A stretch of 64,000 nucleotides of DNA, from positions 1-64,000 of the forward strand of contig NZ_VDMA02000012.1 in NCBI RefSeq assembly GCF_006334915.2, in the 5' to 3' direction. Below, one piece after another: positions 54,428 through 64,000 of this stretch. Each line of letters begins with the position of its first letter. Positions within the stretch are counted from its first letter, which is position 1. The DNA comes from Microbispora catharanthi. GTDB taxonomy: Bacteria > Actinomycetota > Actinomycetes > Streptosporangiales > Streptosporangiaceae. Under the pieces are notes generated by a model that did no database searches, had not been told where the DNA came from, and was given only the letters and a program-made list of their open reading frames with translations. The position numbers were made by a program, and so were the translations under genes.

Positions 54428-54448
54428 ACGTCCTCCTCGGTACCCACG

Positions 54449-56038
54449 TCACCCGGCGTCCCGGAGCAGCTCCGGCGGGACCGTGACCCGGCTCTGCTTG
54501 ATCACCTCGCAGAAGGCCTGAAGCCGGGGCGAGTCGCCGTGCTTGGCCTTGACCTCCTTCGCCAGGTCGTACGCCGGTTTGAGCAGCAGGTCGGTCCGGT
54601 AGTCCTTGTCGACCAACTCGATGGCCTCCTGGCCCAGCTTGAGCGCTGCCTCGACGTCGCCGTCGATGAGCCGGCACATCGCCCGGTCGAACCGGATCAG
54701 GGTCTGGTCGAGCAGGTCCTCGTCCGTGTACTTCTCGAGCGCCTGCTGCAGGATCACGTCGGCCTCCACCGTCTGCCCCAGCTTCACCAGGACGTCGCCC
54801 TGGTAGAAGTAGAGCTGCCGCTCGGTGTAGCCGAACGCCGGGTCCTCCCGGTCGCTGTCGTTCATCTGCTGGAAGGCCGCCCTGGCGCGATGCAGGGCCC
54901 GCTTGGCCTGCTCGACCACCTCGTGCCGCGAGCCGTTGACACCGGCGATCTTCGCCAGCGCCCTCGCCTCGACGACGGGCGCCATGGTCCGCGCGGCACA
55001 GGGGGTGTGGCCGGCCAGGTCGCGGCTCTTCTTCGCCAGCGTGAGCGCCTCGCGCGGGTCGCCGTAGTAGAGCGGGACCAGCGCCTCGCGGGCGGTGACC
55101 CAGGCGCGCAGGGCCCGGTCGCCGGTCTCGTCCGCCGCCATCCGGCCCGTGCGGAAGAACGAGCGGGCCATCCGCTGGTCCCCGAGGTCGATCATGATCA
55201 TCCCCGAGAGCCCGGCGAGCTGGGCCGCCATCCGGCACAGCCGCTCCTGCACGTCGATGGGCTGCCGGCGGTCCAGGGCCTTGCGTACAGCGGTGAACTC
55301 CAGCATGACGTCGCAGAGCAGCCGTACGGGCGGGGTGTTCATGTACTGCCGCCCGAAGCCGAACGTGGCCTGCTCCCACTGGTCGAGCATCGCCGGCGAG
55401 ACGGTGGCCGTGACCATCGTCTCGTCCATCCGCCGGCGGAGGTTCTCCACCGCGCCGAGCACCTCTTCGTTGAGCTCCTTGAGCCCAACCGCCCCGACGG
55501 TGCCGCCGGCGAGGAGCCTCAACAGCGTCCTCCGTAGCACGTTCTCGTCCTCCTCGCCCCCGTCCACCGGATGGGTGCAGCCGCCCGACGGGGGCGGCGC
55601 ACCCCACGGAGCGGGTGAAGTGATAGGTCTGTCCTGTTCTGGGTCACCGCCACCTGATTCGGCCAAGTGTCCGTGGCCGCAGATACACGGGCTTTCGAAC
55701 CCGAGGGCCAGGGGCTCCACCCGGTAGACCGAGCACAGGTAGTGGAGATACTCCGGGCCGGGCCGCTTCATGCCCGACTCGTACGCGGACAGTAGCGTCT
55801 CGCCGATGCCGGGGATGGCTTTTCCGTCCCTCTCGAAGAGCGCGCGCACCTGCTCGATCACGTCGGCGAGCGCCACACCGTGCGAGAGGCGATGCGCCTT
55901 GATCCGAGTCGTGCCGAACTGTGGTCCGCAGTCGTTGTGGATCTCCTGGGCGATCTCGGCCAGGCTGCGCCCGGCGGCCAGGCCCCGCGCCCGGATCCGG
56001 CGCGCGATTTCCGTCTCCCTGTGTTGCCTGCCGGACAT
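54449..56038 (-). CDS. XRE-type regulator with TPR sensor domain
   Basis: 529 residues. The first 140 residues form an unusual helix-turn-helix region with SLAEIAQEIHNDCGPQFGTTRIKAHRL and a second DNA-binding-like part (GETLLSAYESGMKRPGPEYLHYLCSVYRV). A CICGHGH metal-like motif and linker follow, and residues 190-520 are helical TPR-type repeats (ARSFFRTGRMAADETGDRAL, YFYQGDVLVKLGQTVEADVI). Such regulators often sense peptides or proteins. The ATG at 56038 has GAGAGGGG upstream. It is divergent from the 86-residue protein gene and heads the cluster with the GNAT, micropeptide and TPR genes. Confidence 0.88.
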   Translation of the reverse strand: MSGRQHRETEIARRIRARGLAAGRSLAEIAQEIHNDCGPQFGTTRIKAHRLSHGVALADVIEQVRALFERDGKAIPGIGETLLSAYESGMKRPGPEYLHYLCSVYRVEPLALGFESPCICGHGHLAESGGGDPEQDRPITSPAPWGAPPPSGGCTHPVDGGEEDENVLRRTLLRLLAGGTVGAVGLKELNEEVLGAVENLRRRMDETMVTATVSPAMLDQWEQATFGFGRQYMNTPPVRLLCDVMLEFTAVRKALDRRQPIDVQERLCRMAAQLAGLSGMIMIDLGDQRMARSFFRTGRMAADETGDRALRAWVTAREALVPLYYGDPREALTLAKKSRDLAGHTPCAARTMAPVVEARALAKIAGVNGSRHEVVEQAKRALHRARAAFQQMNDSDREDPAFGYTERQLYFYQGDVLVKLGQTVEADVILQQALEKYTDEDLLDQTLIRFDRAMCRLIDGDVEAALKLGQEAIELVDKDYRTDLLLKPAYDLAKEVKAKHGDSPRLQAFCEVIKQSRVTVPPELLRDAG

Positions 56039-56373
56039 TCCGGCCCCTCTCTCGTGGCCGGCCGCACTCGCAGCCCGTGGTCTCGAGCGGTCCTCACCTC
56101 GTGACGGAGAGTGACTTACTCGTCGCGCTCCGACCACACCATAATGATGGACCATAGTTGGCGCGGCCAAGCCCCCAACATGAACGTGCCGACTAAGGAT
56201 CGTCTCCCGATAGGGGTTTTCTTTCAACCGACATGGGTTTTCCTCCACCGCGGCCGCTTCCCGCCCTCGTTGACCCGAGCACTTCCGTGAGCCATCTTGG
56301 GCGCACCAGAGTGAACAGACGGGAACGCAAAGTACACATTCCGCCCGCGAACGGAAATGAAGGAGGACCTACG

Positions 56374-56634
56374 GTGGGGGAGGACGATTTCCGGCGCCTG
56401 GAACATTTGGTGGCCGAACTCGACGCGCGGGGTCTACTCGCGCGAGTCGTGCGCACCCCGTCGGGCCGCGCCTACGTACGCGTGATCAACCCCGACGCGA
56501 CGAGCCTCACGGAGAACGTGGTCTGCCAGGCGGCCGACTACTGGTGGTCCTGGGGTGAGCGGATGCACCGGGCGGACGACCCCGCCGGAGCGGCCACGAA
56601 GGTGGCCCGCGTGCTTGCCGCGGTGAGCGAGTAG
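56374..56634 (+). CDS. Small conserved-looking protein (86 aa) divergent from the XRE-TPR gene
   Basis: Soluble, mixed-charge protein: DFRRLEHLVAELDARGLLARVV, then GRAYVRVINPDATSLTENVV and the aromatic ADYWWSWGERMH. I recognise the general type as small actinobacterial proteins that sit next to XRE regulators, but have no function for it. The start is GTG at 56374 with AAGGAGGA 6 nt upstream; the frame extends upstream without support. The intergenic region (56039-56373) is AT-richer and contains the ACCATAAT...ACCATAG imperfect repeats near 56137-56160 and probable promoters for both directions. Confidence 0.75.
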   Translation: MGEDDFRRLEHLVAELDARGLLARVVRTPSGRAYVRVINPDATSLTENVVCQAADYWWSWGERMHRADDPAGAATKVARVLAAVSE

Positions 56635-57088
56635 GGGAAGGCGGCGGCCCGGGTGAGAGTGCAGTCGCCGTGGACCGCCGCATCCACCGCGGCCTCAGGG
56701 GGCGGGCAGGACGCCCGGTGCGGAGCGTGGCCGTCGCGCCGCCCCGGCGCGACGGCGACGCTGCGGCGTCCCGCCCGCCCCGACCCCGTCCGAATCTCGC
56801 GGCCGACCGGCTCGCCGGTCGTCATTGACCGCCGTCCGGCCCTGTCGAGCAGGTGGGGCCGGACGGTGATCGGGGGGGATCCCCACTTGGAGAACGGCGC
56901 CGGGCGCGCTTCCGGGTGCGCGCCCGCGCCCTGCCACACCGTCACTGGAGCGTGTCCGGTCCGCCCTCCGCGGCCCCGGACGGGACACGCTTCCGTCTTC
57001 CCCGGCGATGTGACGGAGGCCGGATCAGTCGGCAGTATTGGCTACGTTCAAGAACTGCCGTTGATCCGATCCGGGGGGGATCCACCTC
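56635..57088. other. Intergenic stretch before mscS
   Basis: 454 bp with no gene I can support; frames exist on both strands but are low-complexity Arg/Pro/Gly-rich translations of GC-rich DNA. It holds a small palindrome (GACCGGCTCGCCGGTC, near 56803-56822) and two copies of GGGGGGGATCC-like sequence (56874-56883 and 57072-57082). A promoter for mscS must lie in the last 150 bp, with no convincing hexamers. Confidence 0.45.
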
Positions 57089-58099
57089 GTGTTACCGCTG
57101 TCGCCCGCGACGCCCAGTCCCGCGCCGACCGTGCCCGACCTGACCGAGGCGGCCGCGGCTGTGACGAAGGCGTGCGAGAAGAGCGAGGGCGTCTTCTGCA
57201 CGGTTCTCAACAGTGCCTTCCCGGACCGGGACTTCCCGGCCTGGGTGCAGCTCGTGGCCGGCGTCGTCGACGTGCTCGTGATGCTCGTGCTGATCCTGGC
57301 CGGAGCGCTCATCGTCCGGAACGTCGTGCACCGGCTGATCACCCGGCTCACCATGCGGGCCAGCGTCGGCGTGCTGCCGGAGCGGCTGCGCGGCAAGACC
57401 GTGCTGACGAGCACGGAGGCCGCGGTGGCGATCATGACGGAGCGCCGCAGGGCGCGCGCCGAGACGATGGGCTCGGTGCTGCGGAGCCTCGCGTCCGTCG
57501 TGATCCTGGGCACCGCGGCGTTAATGATCTTCGCGAAGCTCGGGGTCGAGCTGGCGCCGCTGCTCACGAGCGTCGGCATCATCGGTGTCGCGGTCGGCTT
57601 CGGCGCCCAGGAGCTGGTCAAGGACTTCATCGCCGGCATGTTCATGCTCCTGGAGGACCAGTACGGCGTCGGCGACGTGATCGACACGGGGGTGGCCGTC
57701 GGCACGGTGGAGGCCGTCACGCTCCGCATCACCCGCCTGCGCGACGCCGACGGCAAGGTCTGGTACGTGCGCAACGGCACGATCACCAGGATCGGCAACG
57801 AGTCGCAGGGCTGGTCGAGGGCCCTGGTGGACGTGCCGGTGCCGTACGACAGCGACGTGGCGACGGTCCGCGAGCTGCTCAACGGCCTCGCACACGACCT
57901 GTGGGAGGACCCGGAGTATCGGGACACGGTCATCGTCGAGGAGCCGCAGGTCTTCGGCCTGGAGTCGGTCTCGGGCTCGTCCGTCATCTTCCGGATCAGC
58001 GCGAAGACCGTGCCGGCGCGGCACCTGGAGGTCGCCCGTGAGCTGCGCCTTCGGGTGAAGCGGGCCTTCGACGAGAAGAGTCTCGCCTTCGCCGCCTGA
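57089..58099 (+). CDS. MscS-type mechanosensitive ion channel
   Basis: 336 residues. Membrane segments lie at about residues 52-78, 130-150 and 158-178; the third is the pore helix in LLTSVGIIGVAVGFGAQELVKDFIAGMFML, the MscS signature. The cytoplasmic beta domain follows (EDQYGVGDVIDTGVAVGTVEAVTLRITRLRD). It releases solutes upon hypo-osmotic shock. The start is GTG at 57089, with a G-rich stretch upstream. Confidence 0.92.
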   Translation: MLPLSPATPSPAPTVPDLTEAAAAVTKACEKSEGVFCTVLNSAFPDRDFPAWVQLVAGVVDVLVMLVLILAGALIVRNVVHRLITRLTMRASVGVLPERLRGKTVLTSTEAAVAIMTERRRARAETMGSVLRSLASVVILGTAALMIFAKLGVELAPLLTSVGIIGVAVGFGAQELVKDFIAGMFMLLEDQYGVGDVIDTGVAVGTVEAVTLRITRLRDADGKVWYVRNGTITRIGNESQGWSRALVDVPVPYDSDVATVRELLNGLAHDLWEDPEYRDTVIVEEPQVFGLESVSGSSVIFRISAKTVPARHLEVARELRLRVKRAFDEKSLAFAA

Positions 58100-58102
58100 C
58101 CT

Positions 58103-58133
58103 TACCGATCGGTAGCTGACTTAGGCTGAAACC
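58103..58133 (+). promoter_or_regulatory. Leaderless promoter and palindromic operator of glbO
   Basis: TAGGCT (58122-58127) ends 6 nt before the GTG start with no Shine-Dalgarno. A perfect 12-bp palindrome TACCGATCGGTA lies at 58103-58114, in the spacer where a repressor would compete with polymerase. The palindrome shares its TACCG/CGGTA arms with the amidase operator at 42036-42047. Confidence 0.55.
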
Positions 58134-58517
58134 GTGACCAGCGAGCAGACCCTGTCCTTCTACGAGGCGATCGGCGGTGAGGAGGCCTTCGAGCGCCTCG
58201 TCCGCCGGTTCTACGAGGGCGTCGCGGAAGACCCCCTACTGCGCCCGATGTACCCCGAAGAGGACCTCACCGGCGCGGAGGAGCGGCTGCGCCTGTTCCT
58301 CATCCAGTACTGGGGCGGCCCGAGGACCTACAGCGAGCAGCGCGGCCACCCCCGGCTGCGGATGCGGCACGTGCCGTTCGTCGTCGACGAGGCGGCACGA
58401 GATGCCTGGCTCAGGCACATGGGCGACGCCGTGCGTTCCCTCGGCCTGCCGGCCGAGCGCGAGAAGGAGCTGTGGGACTACCTCGTCTACGCCGCCCACA
58501 GCATGGTCAACGCATAA
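58134..58517 (+). CDS. glbO: Truncated haemoglobin, group II
   Basis: 127 residues of the 2-over-2 globin fold. [23 protein letters not shown] opens the family pattern, [26 protein letters not shown] contains the conserved YxxxxxL and group [17 protein letters not shown] supplies the proximal His, and DAWLRHM the group II Trp. It binds oxygen or NO, perhaps for detoxification. The start is GTG at 58134 and is probably leaderless. The downstream GH13 gene starts 30 bp later and may share its transcript. Confidence 0.93.
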   Translation: MTSEQTLSFYEAIGGEEAFERLVRRFYEGVAEDPLLRPMYPEEDLTGAEERLRLFLIQYWGGPRTYSEQRGHPRLRMRHVPFVVDEAARDAWLRHMGDAVRSLGLPAEREKELWDYLVYAAHSMVNA

Positions 58518-58547
58518 GTAACGGAAGCAGCGGGCAGCCCAAGACTC

Positions 58548-60098
58548 ATGGAAACAACCCCCTGGTGGCGTGATGCCGTTGTCTATGAGATCTACGTCCG
58601 CAGTTTCGCCGACGCCTCCGGCGACGGTACGGGCGACCTGGCGGGAATCCGCGACCGCCTGCCGTACCTCGCCGAGCTCGGCGTCGACGCGATCTGGCTG
58701 ACCCCCTTCTATCCCTCCCCCATGGCCGACGGCGGCTACGACGTGGCGGACTACCGCGACGTCGATTCGTTGTTCGGGTCGCTGGCCGACTTCGACGACC
58801 TGGTCGCCGACGCGCACGCGCACGGCCTGCGGCTGATGGTGGACATCGTGCCGAACCACAGCTCGTCGGCCCACCCCTGGTTCCAGAAGGCCCTGGCGTC
58901 CCCCAGGGGCTCCCAGGAGCGCGAGCGGTACATGTTCAGGGACGGCGGTCCCGAGGGCCGCGGAAGCGGCCACGGAGAGCCGAACAACTGGCTGTCGACC
59001 TTCGGGGGCCCGGCGTGGACCCAGGTGCCCGACGGGCAGTGGTACCTCCACCTGTTCGCACCCGAGCAGCCCGACTTCAACTGGCGCAACCCCGAGGTGC
59101 GGGAGGAGTTCCTCGACATCCTGCGGTTCTGGCTCGACCGGGGGGTGGACGGCTTCCGGATCGACGTCGCGATGGGCCTGATCAAGGCGGAAGGGCTGCC
59201 CGACACCGATCCCGGCTTCACCTCGAGGTCGCCGATCTGGAGTCAGCCGGAGGTGCACGACATCTATCGCGACTGGCGGCGGGTGCTCGACTCCTACCCC
59301 GGCACCCGTGTCGCCATCGGCGAGGTCTGGACCGACTCGGCCGAGGACCTCGCGTTGTACGTGCGGTCCGACGAACTGCACCAGAGCTTCAACTTCGCCT
59401 GGTTGGAGGCCCCCTGGTCGGCCACGGCCTTCAGGAAGGTCATCGACGACACCCTCAAGGCCGTCACCTCGCCGACCTGGGTGCTGTCCAACCACGACGT
59501 CGTACGGCACGTGACCCGCTACGGCCAGGGGTCGCTCGACCCGGAGGCCGGTCTGGCCCGGGCCCGCGCGGCGTTGCTCGCCATGCTCGCCCTGCCGGGG
59601 TCGGCCTACCTGTACCAAGGTGAGGAGCTCGGGCTGCCCGAGGTCACCGACCTGCCTCCGGAGGCGCGGCAGGACCCGATCTTCGCGCGGTCGAACGGCG
59701 AGCTGCCGGGCCGCGACGGCTGCCGGGTGCCGCTGCCCTGGTCGGGCACCGAGCCGCCGTACGGCTTCGGGTCCGGCGGGTCGTGGCTGCCGCAGCCGGC
59801 GAACTGGGCGGACCTCACGGCCGAACGGCAGGCAGCCGACCCGTCCTCGACGCTGTGGTTCTACCGCCGGGTGCTGCAGACGCGGCGAGAGCTGCGCGGC
59901 ACGCTGCCCGACGCGATCACCTGGCTGGAGTCGCCGGAGGAGACGCTGTTCTTCCAGCGGGGCCCGCTGCTCTGCGTGATCAACTGCGGCGAGGGCGCGG
60001 TGGCGCTCCCGCCCCACCACCAGGTGCTGATCACCAGCGGCCCGCTCGACGGCACCGCCCTCCCTGCCGACACGGCGGCCTGGCTGCTCACCGGCTGA
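58548..60098 (+). CDS. GH13 alpha-glucosidase / alpha-amylase family enzyme
   Basis: 516 residues. The barrel is complete, with D206 as nucleophile (GFRIDVAMG), E259 as acid/base (AIGEVWTD) and D317 as the third acid (LSNHDVVR). The N-terminal WWRDAVVYEIYVRSFADASGDGTGDL is typical of oligo-1,4-alpha-glucosidases rather than extracellular amylases. There is no signal peptide, so it acts on oligosaccharides inside the cell. It is probably involved in maltose or sucrose use. The terminator after it is shared with the thioesterase gene. Confidence 0.93.
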   Translation: METTPWWRDAVVYEIYVRSFADASGDGTGDLAGIRDRLPYLAELGVDAIWLTPFYPSPMADGGYDVADYRDVDSLFGSLADFDDLVADAHAHGLRLMVDIVPNHSSSAHPWFQKALASPRGSQERERYMFRDGGPEGRGSGHGEPNNWLSTFGGPAWTQVPDGQWYLHLFAPEQPDFNWRNPEVREEFLDILRFWLDRGVDGFRIDVAMGLIKAEGLPDTDPGFTSRSPIWSQPEVHDIYRDWRRVLDSYPGTRVAIGEVWTDSAEDLALYVRSDELHQSFNFAWLEAPWSATAFRKVIDDTLKAVTSPTWVLSNHDVVRHVTRYGQGSLDPEAGLARARAALLAMLALPGSAYLYQGEELGLPEVTDLPPEARQDPIFARSNGELPGRDGCRVPLPWSGTEPPYGFGSGGSWLPQPANWADLTAERQAADPSSTLWFYRRVLQTRRELRGTLPDAITWLESPEETLFFQRGPLLCVINCGEGAVALPPHHQVLITSGPLDGTALPADTAAWLLTG

Positions 60099-60114
60099 CC
60101 TCGCCCCGCCTCCG

Positions 60115-60148
60115 GACCGGCCGCCGGCTCCGGCCGTCGCGGCCGGTC
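60115..60148. terminator. Bidirectional terminator between GH13 and thioesterase genes
   Basis: 10-bp perfect stem GACCGGCCGC / GCGGCCGGTC with a 14-nt internal region that can form its own small hairpin. It lies between convergent genes; its right arm touches the thioesterase stop codon. Confidence 0.75.
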
Positions 60149-60584
60149 ACGGAGCGAGGGCGGAGAACCGCTTGAGGTATGCGAGCTCGTCCTCGTCGAG
60201 CCTGCGGGGGCGGGCCGCCGCGGCGTCGTAGGCGACCATGACCGTGCGCGCCTCGACGTAGAGCGTCTCGTCGTCGCGGATCTCGTACGCGAGCGTGAAG
60301 CGGACCCTGGAGATCTCGGTGACCCACACCTCGACGCGGACGGGATCGGAGCGGAAGGTCAGGGGCCGCCGGTAGTCGATCTCATGTCGCGCGACCACCA
60401 GGTCCTGCCGGCGGCCGGTGATCTCACGCGGCCGCTCCCACAGCATGGACACCCGCGCGTCCTCGAGGTAGTCGAGGAAGCGGACGTTGTTGACGTGGCC
60501 GAAGCTGTCGATGTCGGCGAAGCGCACCTTGCGCTCGAAGACGAAGCGGGTCAGCCGCTCTGGAGGATGGCGTAGCTCGGTCAC
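60147..60584 (-). CDS. Acyl-CoA thioesterase, hotdog fold (FadM/YbgC-like)
   Basis: 145 residues. VRFADIDSFGHVNNVRFLDYLEDAR contains the catalytic Asp and the HVNN signature of the 4HBT family; RHEIDYRRPLTFRSDPVRVEVWV forms the central strands. It hydrolyses acyl-CoA thioesters; chain preference is unknown. The start is GTG at 60584. It lies downstream of ettA on the same strand but is separated by a terminator. Confidence 0.9.
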   Translation of the reverse strand: MTELRHPPERLTRFVFERKVRFADIDSFGHVNNVRFLDYLEDARVSMLWERPREITGRRQDLVVARHEIDYRRPLTFRSDPVRVEVWVTEISRVRFTLAYEIRDDETLYVEARTVMVAYDAAAARPRRLDEDELAYLKRFSALAP

Positions 60585-60605
60585 CGGTCAAACCTAACGG
60601 CCCCC

Positions 60606-60631
60606 CGTCCCCCGCCCGGCGGCGGGGGACG
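60606..60631 (-). terminator. Terminator after ettA
   Basis: 11-bp perfect stem CGTCCCCCGCC / GGCGGGGGACG with a 4-nt loop, about 40 bp beyond the ettA stop. Confidence 0.85.
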
Positions 60632-60669
60632 CAGGCGGCAGGCCCGCGAACAGCGGAAGGGGACTCGGG

Positions 60670-62334
<1,665 letters not shown>

Positions 62335-62347
62335 ACCTTCAAGCCTA
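62335..62347 (-). promoter_or_regulatory. Candidate leaderless promoter of ettA
   Basis: TAGGCT (62342-62347, minus strand) ends 7 nt before the ettA ATG, and its first three bases are the stop codon of the diguanylate cyclase gene. There is AAGG close to the ATG, but too close for a normal Shine-Dalgarno. Expression could therefore be separate from the upstream gene. Confidence 0.5.
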
Positions 62348-63646
62348 GGGGATCGCACCGGCAGCGCCGTCCGCGCTGCGGGGAGGTGGGGCCACTGGGG
62401 CGGCGGGGAGGCAGACCCTGTCCCTGCCGAGCTCCTTGGCACGGTAGAGCGCGAGGTCGGCCGCCGCCAGCAGCTCGATCAGGTCCTCACCGTGAACGTT
62501 CATGATGGCCACCCCGGCGGAGACCGTGACCGTGACCGTCGCCTGCTCGGCGGGGACCACCATCCGGCCGACCCGGGTGCGCAGCCGCTCGGCCACCCGC
62601 CTCGCCTCATGCACGTCGGCGCCGGGCAGCAGCACGACGAACTCCTCGCCGCCGAACCGCCCCACCACGTCGTACTCACGCAGCTGCGTACGGAGGGTGG
62701 CCGCCACCTGGGCGAGGACCTGGTCGCCCACCAGGTGGCCGTAGGTGTCGTTGACCTTCTTGAAGTGGTCGATGTCCACCAGGACCAGCGCGAGGGCCTC
62801 CCCCGTCCGCTGGGCCCTGACGATCTCCGTGTCCGCCTCCCGCTGCCAGGCGGCCGCGTTCAGCAGGCCCGTCTTCGGGTCCGTGCGGGCCGCGGCCTGG
62901 AGCTGGGCGTGCAGCAGGCTCCGCTGGAGCAGCACGACGGGCGGCAACACGAGCAGCAGCAGCGCCAGGTTGAGGCCGCAGACGACCGCGACGAGGACGC
63001 CGAGGCAGAGTTCGACCGCGTCGAGCAGGACGCGTTCGCGGTCCCACAGGACCTCGCCCCAGCGGCCCTCCGGGTCGGACGCGTGCGCCGCGACCGCGAT
63101 CAGCGCGGTGTTGAGCACCGTGAACAGCACCGCGCAGGCCGCCGCGACCGCGATCGGCTCGCCCTCCCCCGCGGACAGGTGCACGGGGACGGGGACCCAG
63201 CGATGGAAGACGGCCGAGGCGGAGGCCGCCGCGAGCCCGATCGCCGCCGCGCTGAACACGCGGCGATACAGCACGGTCGCCCGGACCCTGAGCTGCAGCA
63301 GGATCTGCATCGGTATGGGCGCGAGCAGGGCATAGACCGGCGGAAGCAGGAACGCCACCGGCAACCACCAGGCGGACAGCAGGTCACGGGACACACCGGC
63401 GGGCATGCCGAGGCGACGGGTCGCCTCGATGCACACCGCACCGCACACGGTGAGCGCCCCGAACATGGCGAGGTGGTGGGCGTGGAACGCGGTCGACTTC
63501 GCCAGCACCGCGATCAGGACCGCGTCGAACGCCACGATCGCGCACACGTAGGACACGAGGGCGGGCGGCTGGGCGAGCAGCGGCCAGCGACTTCGCGAGT
63601 AGATCGCGCTTCGCGGCCTGGCCGAGGTCTGACCGGTAGCCGTCAT
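62345..63646 (-). CDS. Membrane-bound diguanylate cyclase (GGDEF)
   Basis: 433 residues. The N-terminal 230 residues form about seven hydrophobic segments (MFGALTVCGAVCIEATR, LLSAWWLPVAFLLPP, ALIAVAAHA). The GGDEF domain spans about 250-415: DPKTGLLNAAAWQRE, ALVLVDIDHFKKVNDTYGH, and the active-site loop RFGGEEFVVLL. An intact inhibitory I-site, REYD, is five residues before GGEEF. It makes c-di-GMP and should be product-inhibited; the membrane part may sense a signal. There is no EAL domain. ATG at 63646. Confidence 0.92.
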   Translation of the reverse strand: MTATGQTSARPRSAIYSRSRWPLLAQPPALVSYVCAIVAFDAVLIAVLAKSTAFHAHHLAMFGALTVCGAVCIEATRRLGMPAGVSRDLLSAWWLPVAFLLPPVYALLAPIPMQILLQLRVRATVLYRRVFSAAAIGLAAASASAVFHRWVPVPVHLSAGEGEPIAVAAACAVLFTVLNTALIAVAAHASDPEGRWGEVLWDRERVLLDAVELCLGVLVAVVCGLNLALLLLVLPPVVLLQRSLLHAQLQAAARTDPKTGLLNAAAWQREADTEIVRAQRTGEALALVLVDIDHFKKVNDTYGHLVGDQVLAQVAATLRTQLREYDVVGRFGGEEFVVLLPGADVHEARRVAERLRTRVGRMVVPAEQATVTVTVSAGVAIMNVHGEDLIELLAAADLALYRAKELGRDRVCLPAAPVAPPPRSADGAAGAIP

Positions 63647-63883
63647 CCCGCCCCCCAGTAGCCGAAGCCCATCTCACGATGAGTAACACAATAGTTGCGG
63701 AGTGTGCGATGCGCGACGGGAACCGCTACCTTGGCACGATGGCCATCTGCATCTGATGGGCTAAGGAGGCATCTGCGGCGGATTGCCCGACCCGCGATTC
63801 ACGCAGCTCCCGCCGACCCCGTGGTGTCGCCCGGAGGGGTGTCGCCCGGAGGCAAGAGCAGGCCGGCTCCACCCGGCCGGGTG
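63647..63883. other. Intergenic stretch with a hairpin and a short tandem repeat
   Basis: Two copies of GTGTCGCCCGGAGG stand in tandem near 63824-63852. A hairpin (GGCCGG / CCGGCC, 63861-63878) lies close to the stop of the last gene and may be its terminator. A five-codon frame preceded by TACCTT lies at 63739-63756 (see rejected items). No other gene is visible in these 237 bp. Confidence 0.45.
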
Positions 63884-64000
63884 TCATGCGGTGTGTGGAA
63901 GCGGCGGCAGCGGCAGCGGCAGACCTGGCAGGCCGTCGATACTGGTCGCGACGTGCTCCTTCTTGTGGAAGTACGCGTCGAGCGACTCGTCGGTCTCGCG
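63884..64000 (-). CDS. C-terminal end of an unidentified protein, cut by the window edge
   Basis: The frame covers the last 38 residues, reading TDESLDAYFHKKEHVATSID and then a Leu/Pro-rich tail, with the TGA at 63884-63886. The rest lies beyond position 64000, so no family can be assigned. The Pro/Leu-repeat tail (LPLPLPP) is of low complexity. A terminator-like hairpin follows. Confidence 0.6.
   Translation of the reverse strand, partial: RETDESLDAYFHKKEHVATSIDGLPGLPLPLPPLPHTA

Noticed and set aside
63739-63756. Five-codon frame (M-A-I-C-I) with TACCTT 6 nt upstream, like a leaderless leader peptide
   Set aside because: No + strand gene follows it in the window, so there is nothing for a leader peptide to regulate; five codons are too little to support a gene.

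Overview
The window is high-GC DNA with strongly GC-biased third codon positions, many GTG and TTG starts, frequent leaderless promoters and actinobacterial gene families: paired ClpP1/ClpP2 with a ClgR-type operator, mycothiol-linked proteins, XRE-DUF5753 regulators, an Rv2466c homologue, a bL37-like micro-ribosomal protein and a c-di-AMP riboswitch on a cell-wall gene. It is chromosomal DNA of an actinomycete. The style of several proteins suggests the Streptosporangiaceae or relatives, but that is inference.

Layout. 1-590: leader and promoter region of an rRNA operon that runs leftwards out of the window. 589-7826 (minus): the proteostasis block tig, clpP1-clpP2, clpX, valS. 8028-9649: divergent pair of an XRE-DUF5753 regulator and a small HATPase, separated by inverted repeats. 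9860-11012: decayed integrative element in the 3' half of tRNA-Gly, followed by tRNA-Pro, with a PASTA-domain ORF running antisense across the tRNA-Pro gene. 11952-21648: metabolic and regulatory genes (enoyl-CoA hydratase, VOC, DUF2087, TrpB2, GAF-SpoIIE-HATPase, bL37, DeoR, galT) ending in a riboswitch-controlled cell-wall peptidase candidate. 22092-26641: TetR-controlled monooxygenase/hydrolase pair and small enzymes. 26660-34644: Rip1 site-2 protease, an atypical response regulator, a SpoIIE phosphatase, Eis, rpiB, def, aldehyde dehydrogenase and an Rv2466c-like DsbA protein. 34827-51566: pepN, lemA-DUF2207, amidase, NERD protein, ilvD, secreted protein, WYL, FmdB, HNH, S9 peptidase and purU. 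51700-56634: an accessory-looking regulatory cluster (XRE-TPR regulator, GNAT, a 25-residue peptide gene and a TPR protein with a degenerate ATPase-like N-terminus). 57089-64000: mscS, glbO, a GH13 glucosidase, thioesterase, ettA, a diguanylate cyclase and a gene cut by the right edge.

How the genes work together. The left block is protein quality control: trigger factor folds nascent chains, ClpX with ClpP1P2 degrades proteins, and a ClgR site precedes clpP1P2. Several separate pieces look like stress or developmental signalling: three SpoIIE/HATPase-type proteins, Rip1, a c-di-AMP riboswitch and a c-di-GMP cyclase.

The strongest candidates for something undescribed are the translationally coupled micropeptide/TPR pair at 51700-53783 and the riboswitch-linked gene at 20125, which seems to have no conventional start codon. 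The tRNA-Gly integration scar and the hidden bL37 gene with its tandem repeats are also worth attention.
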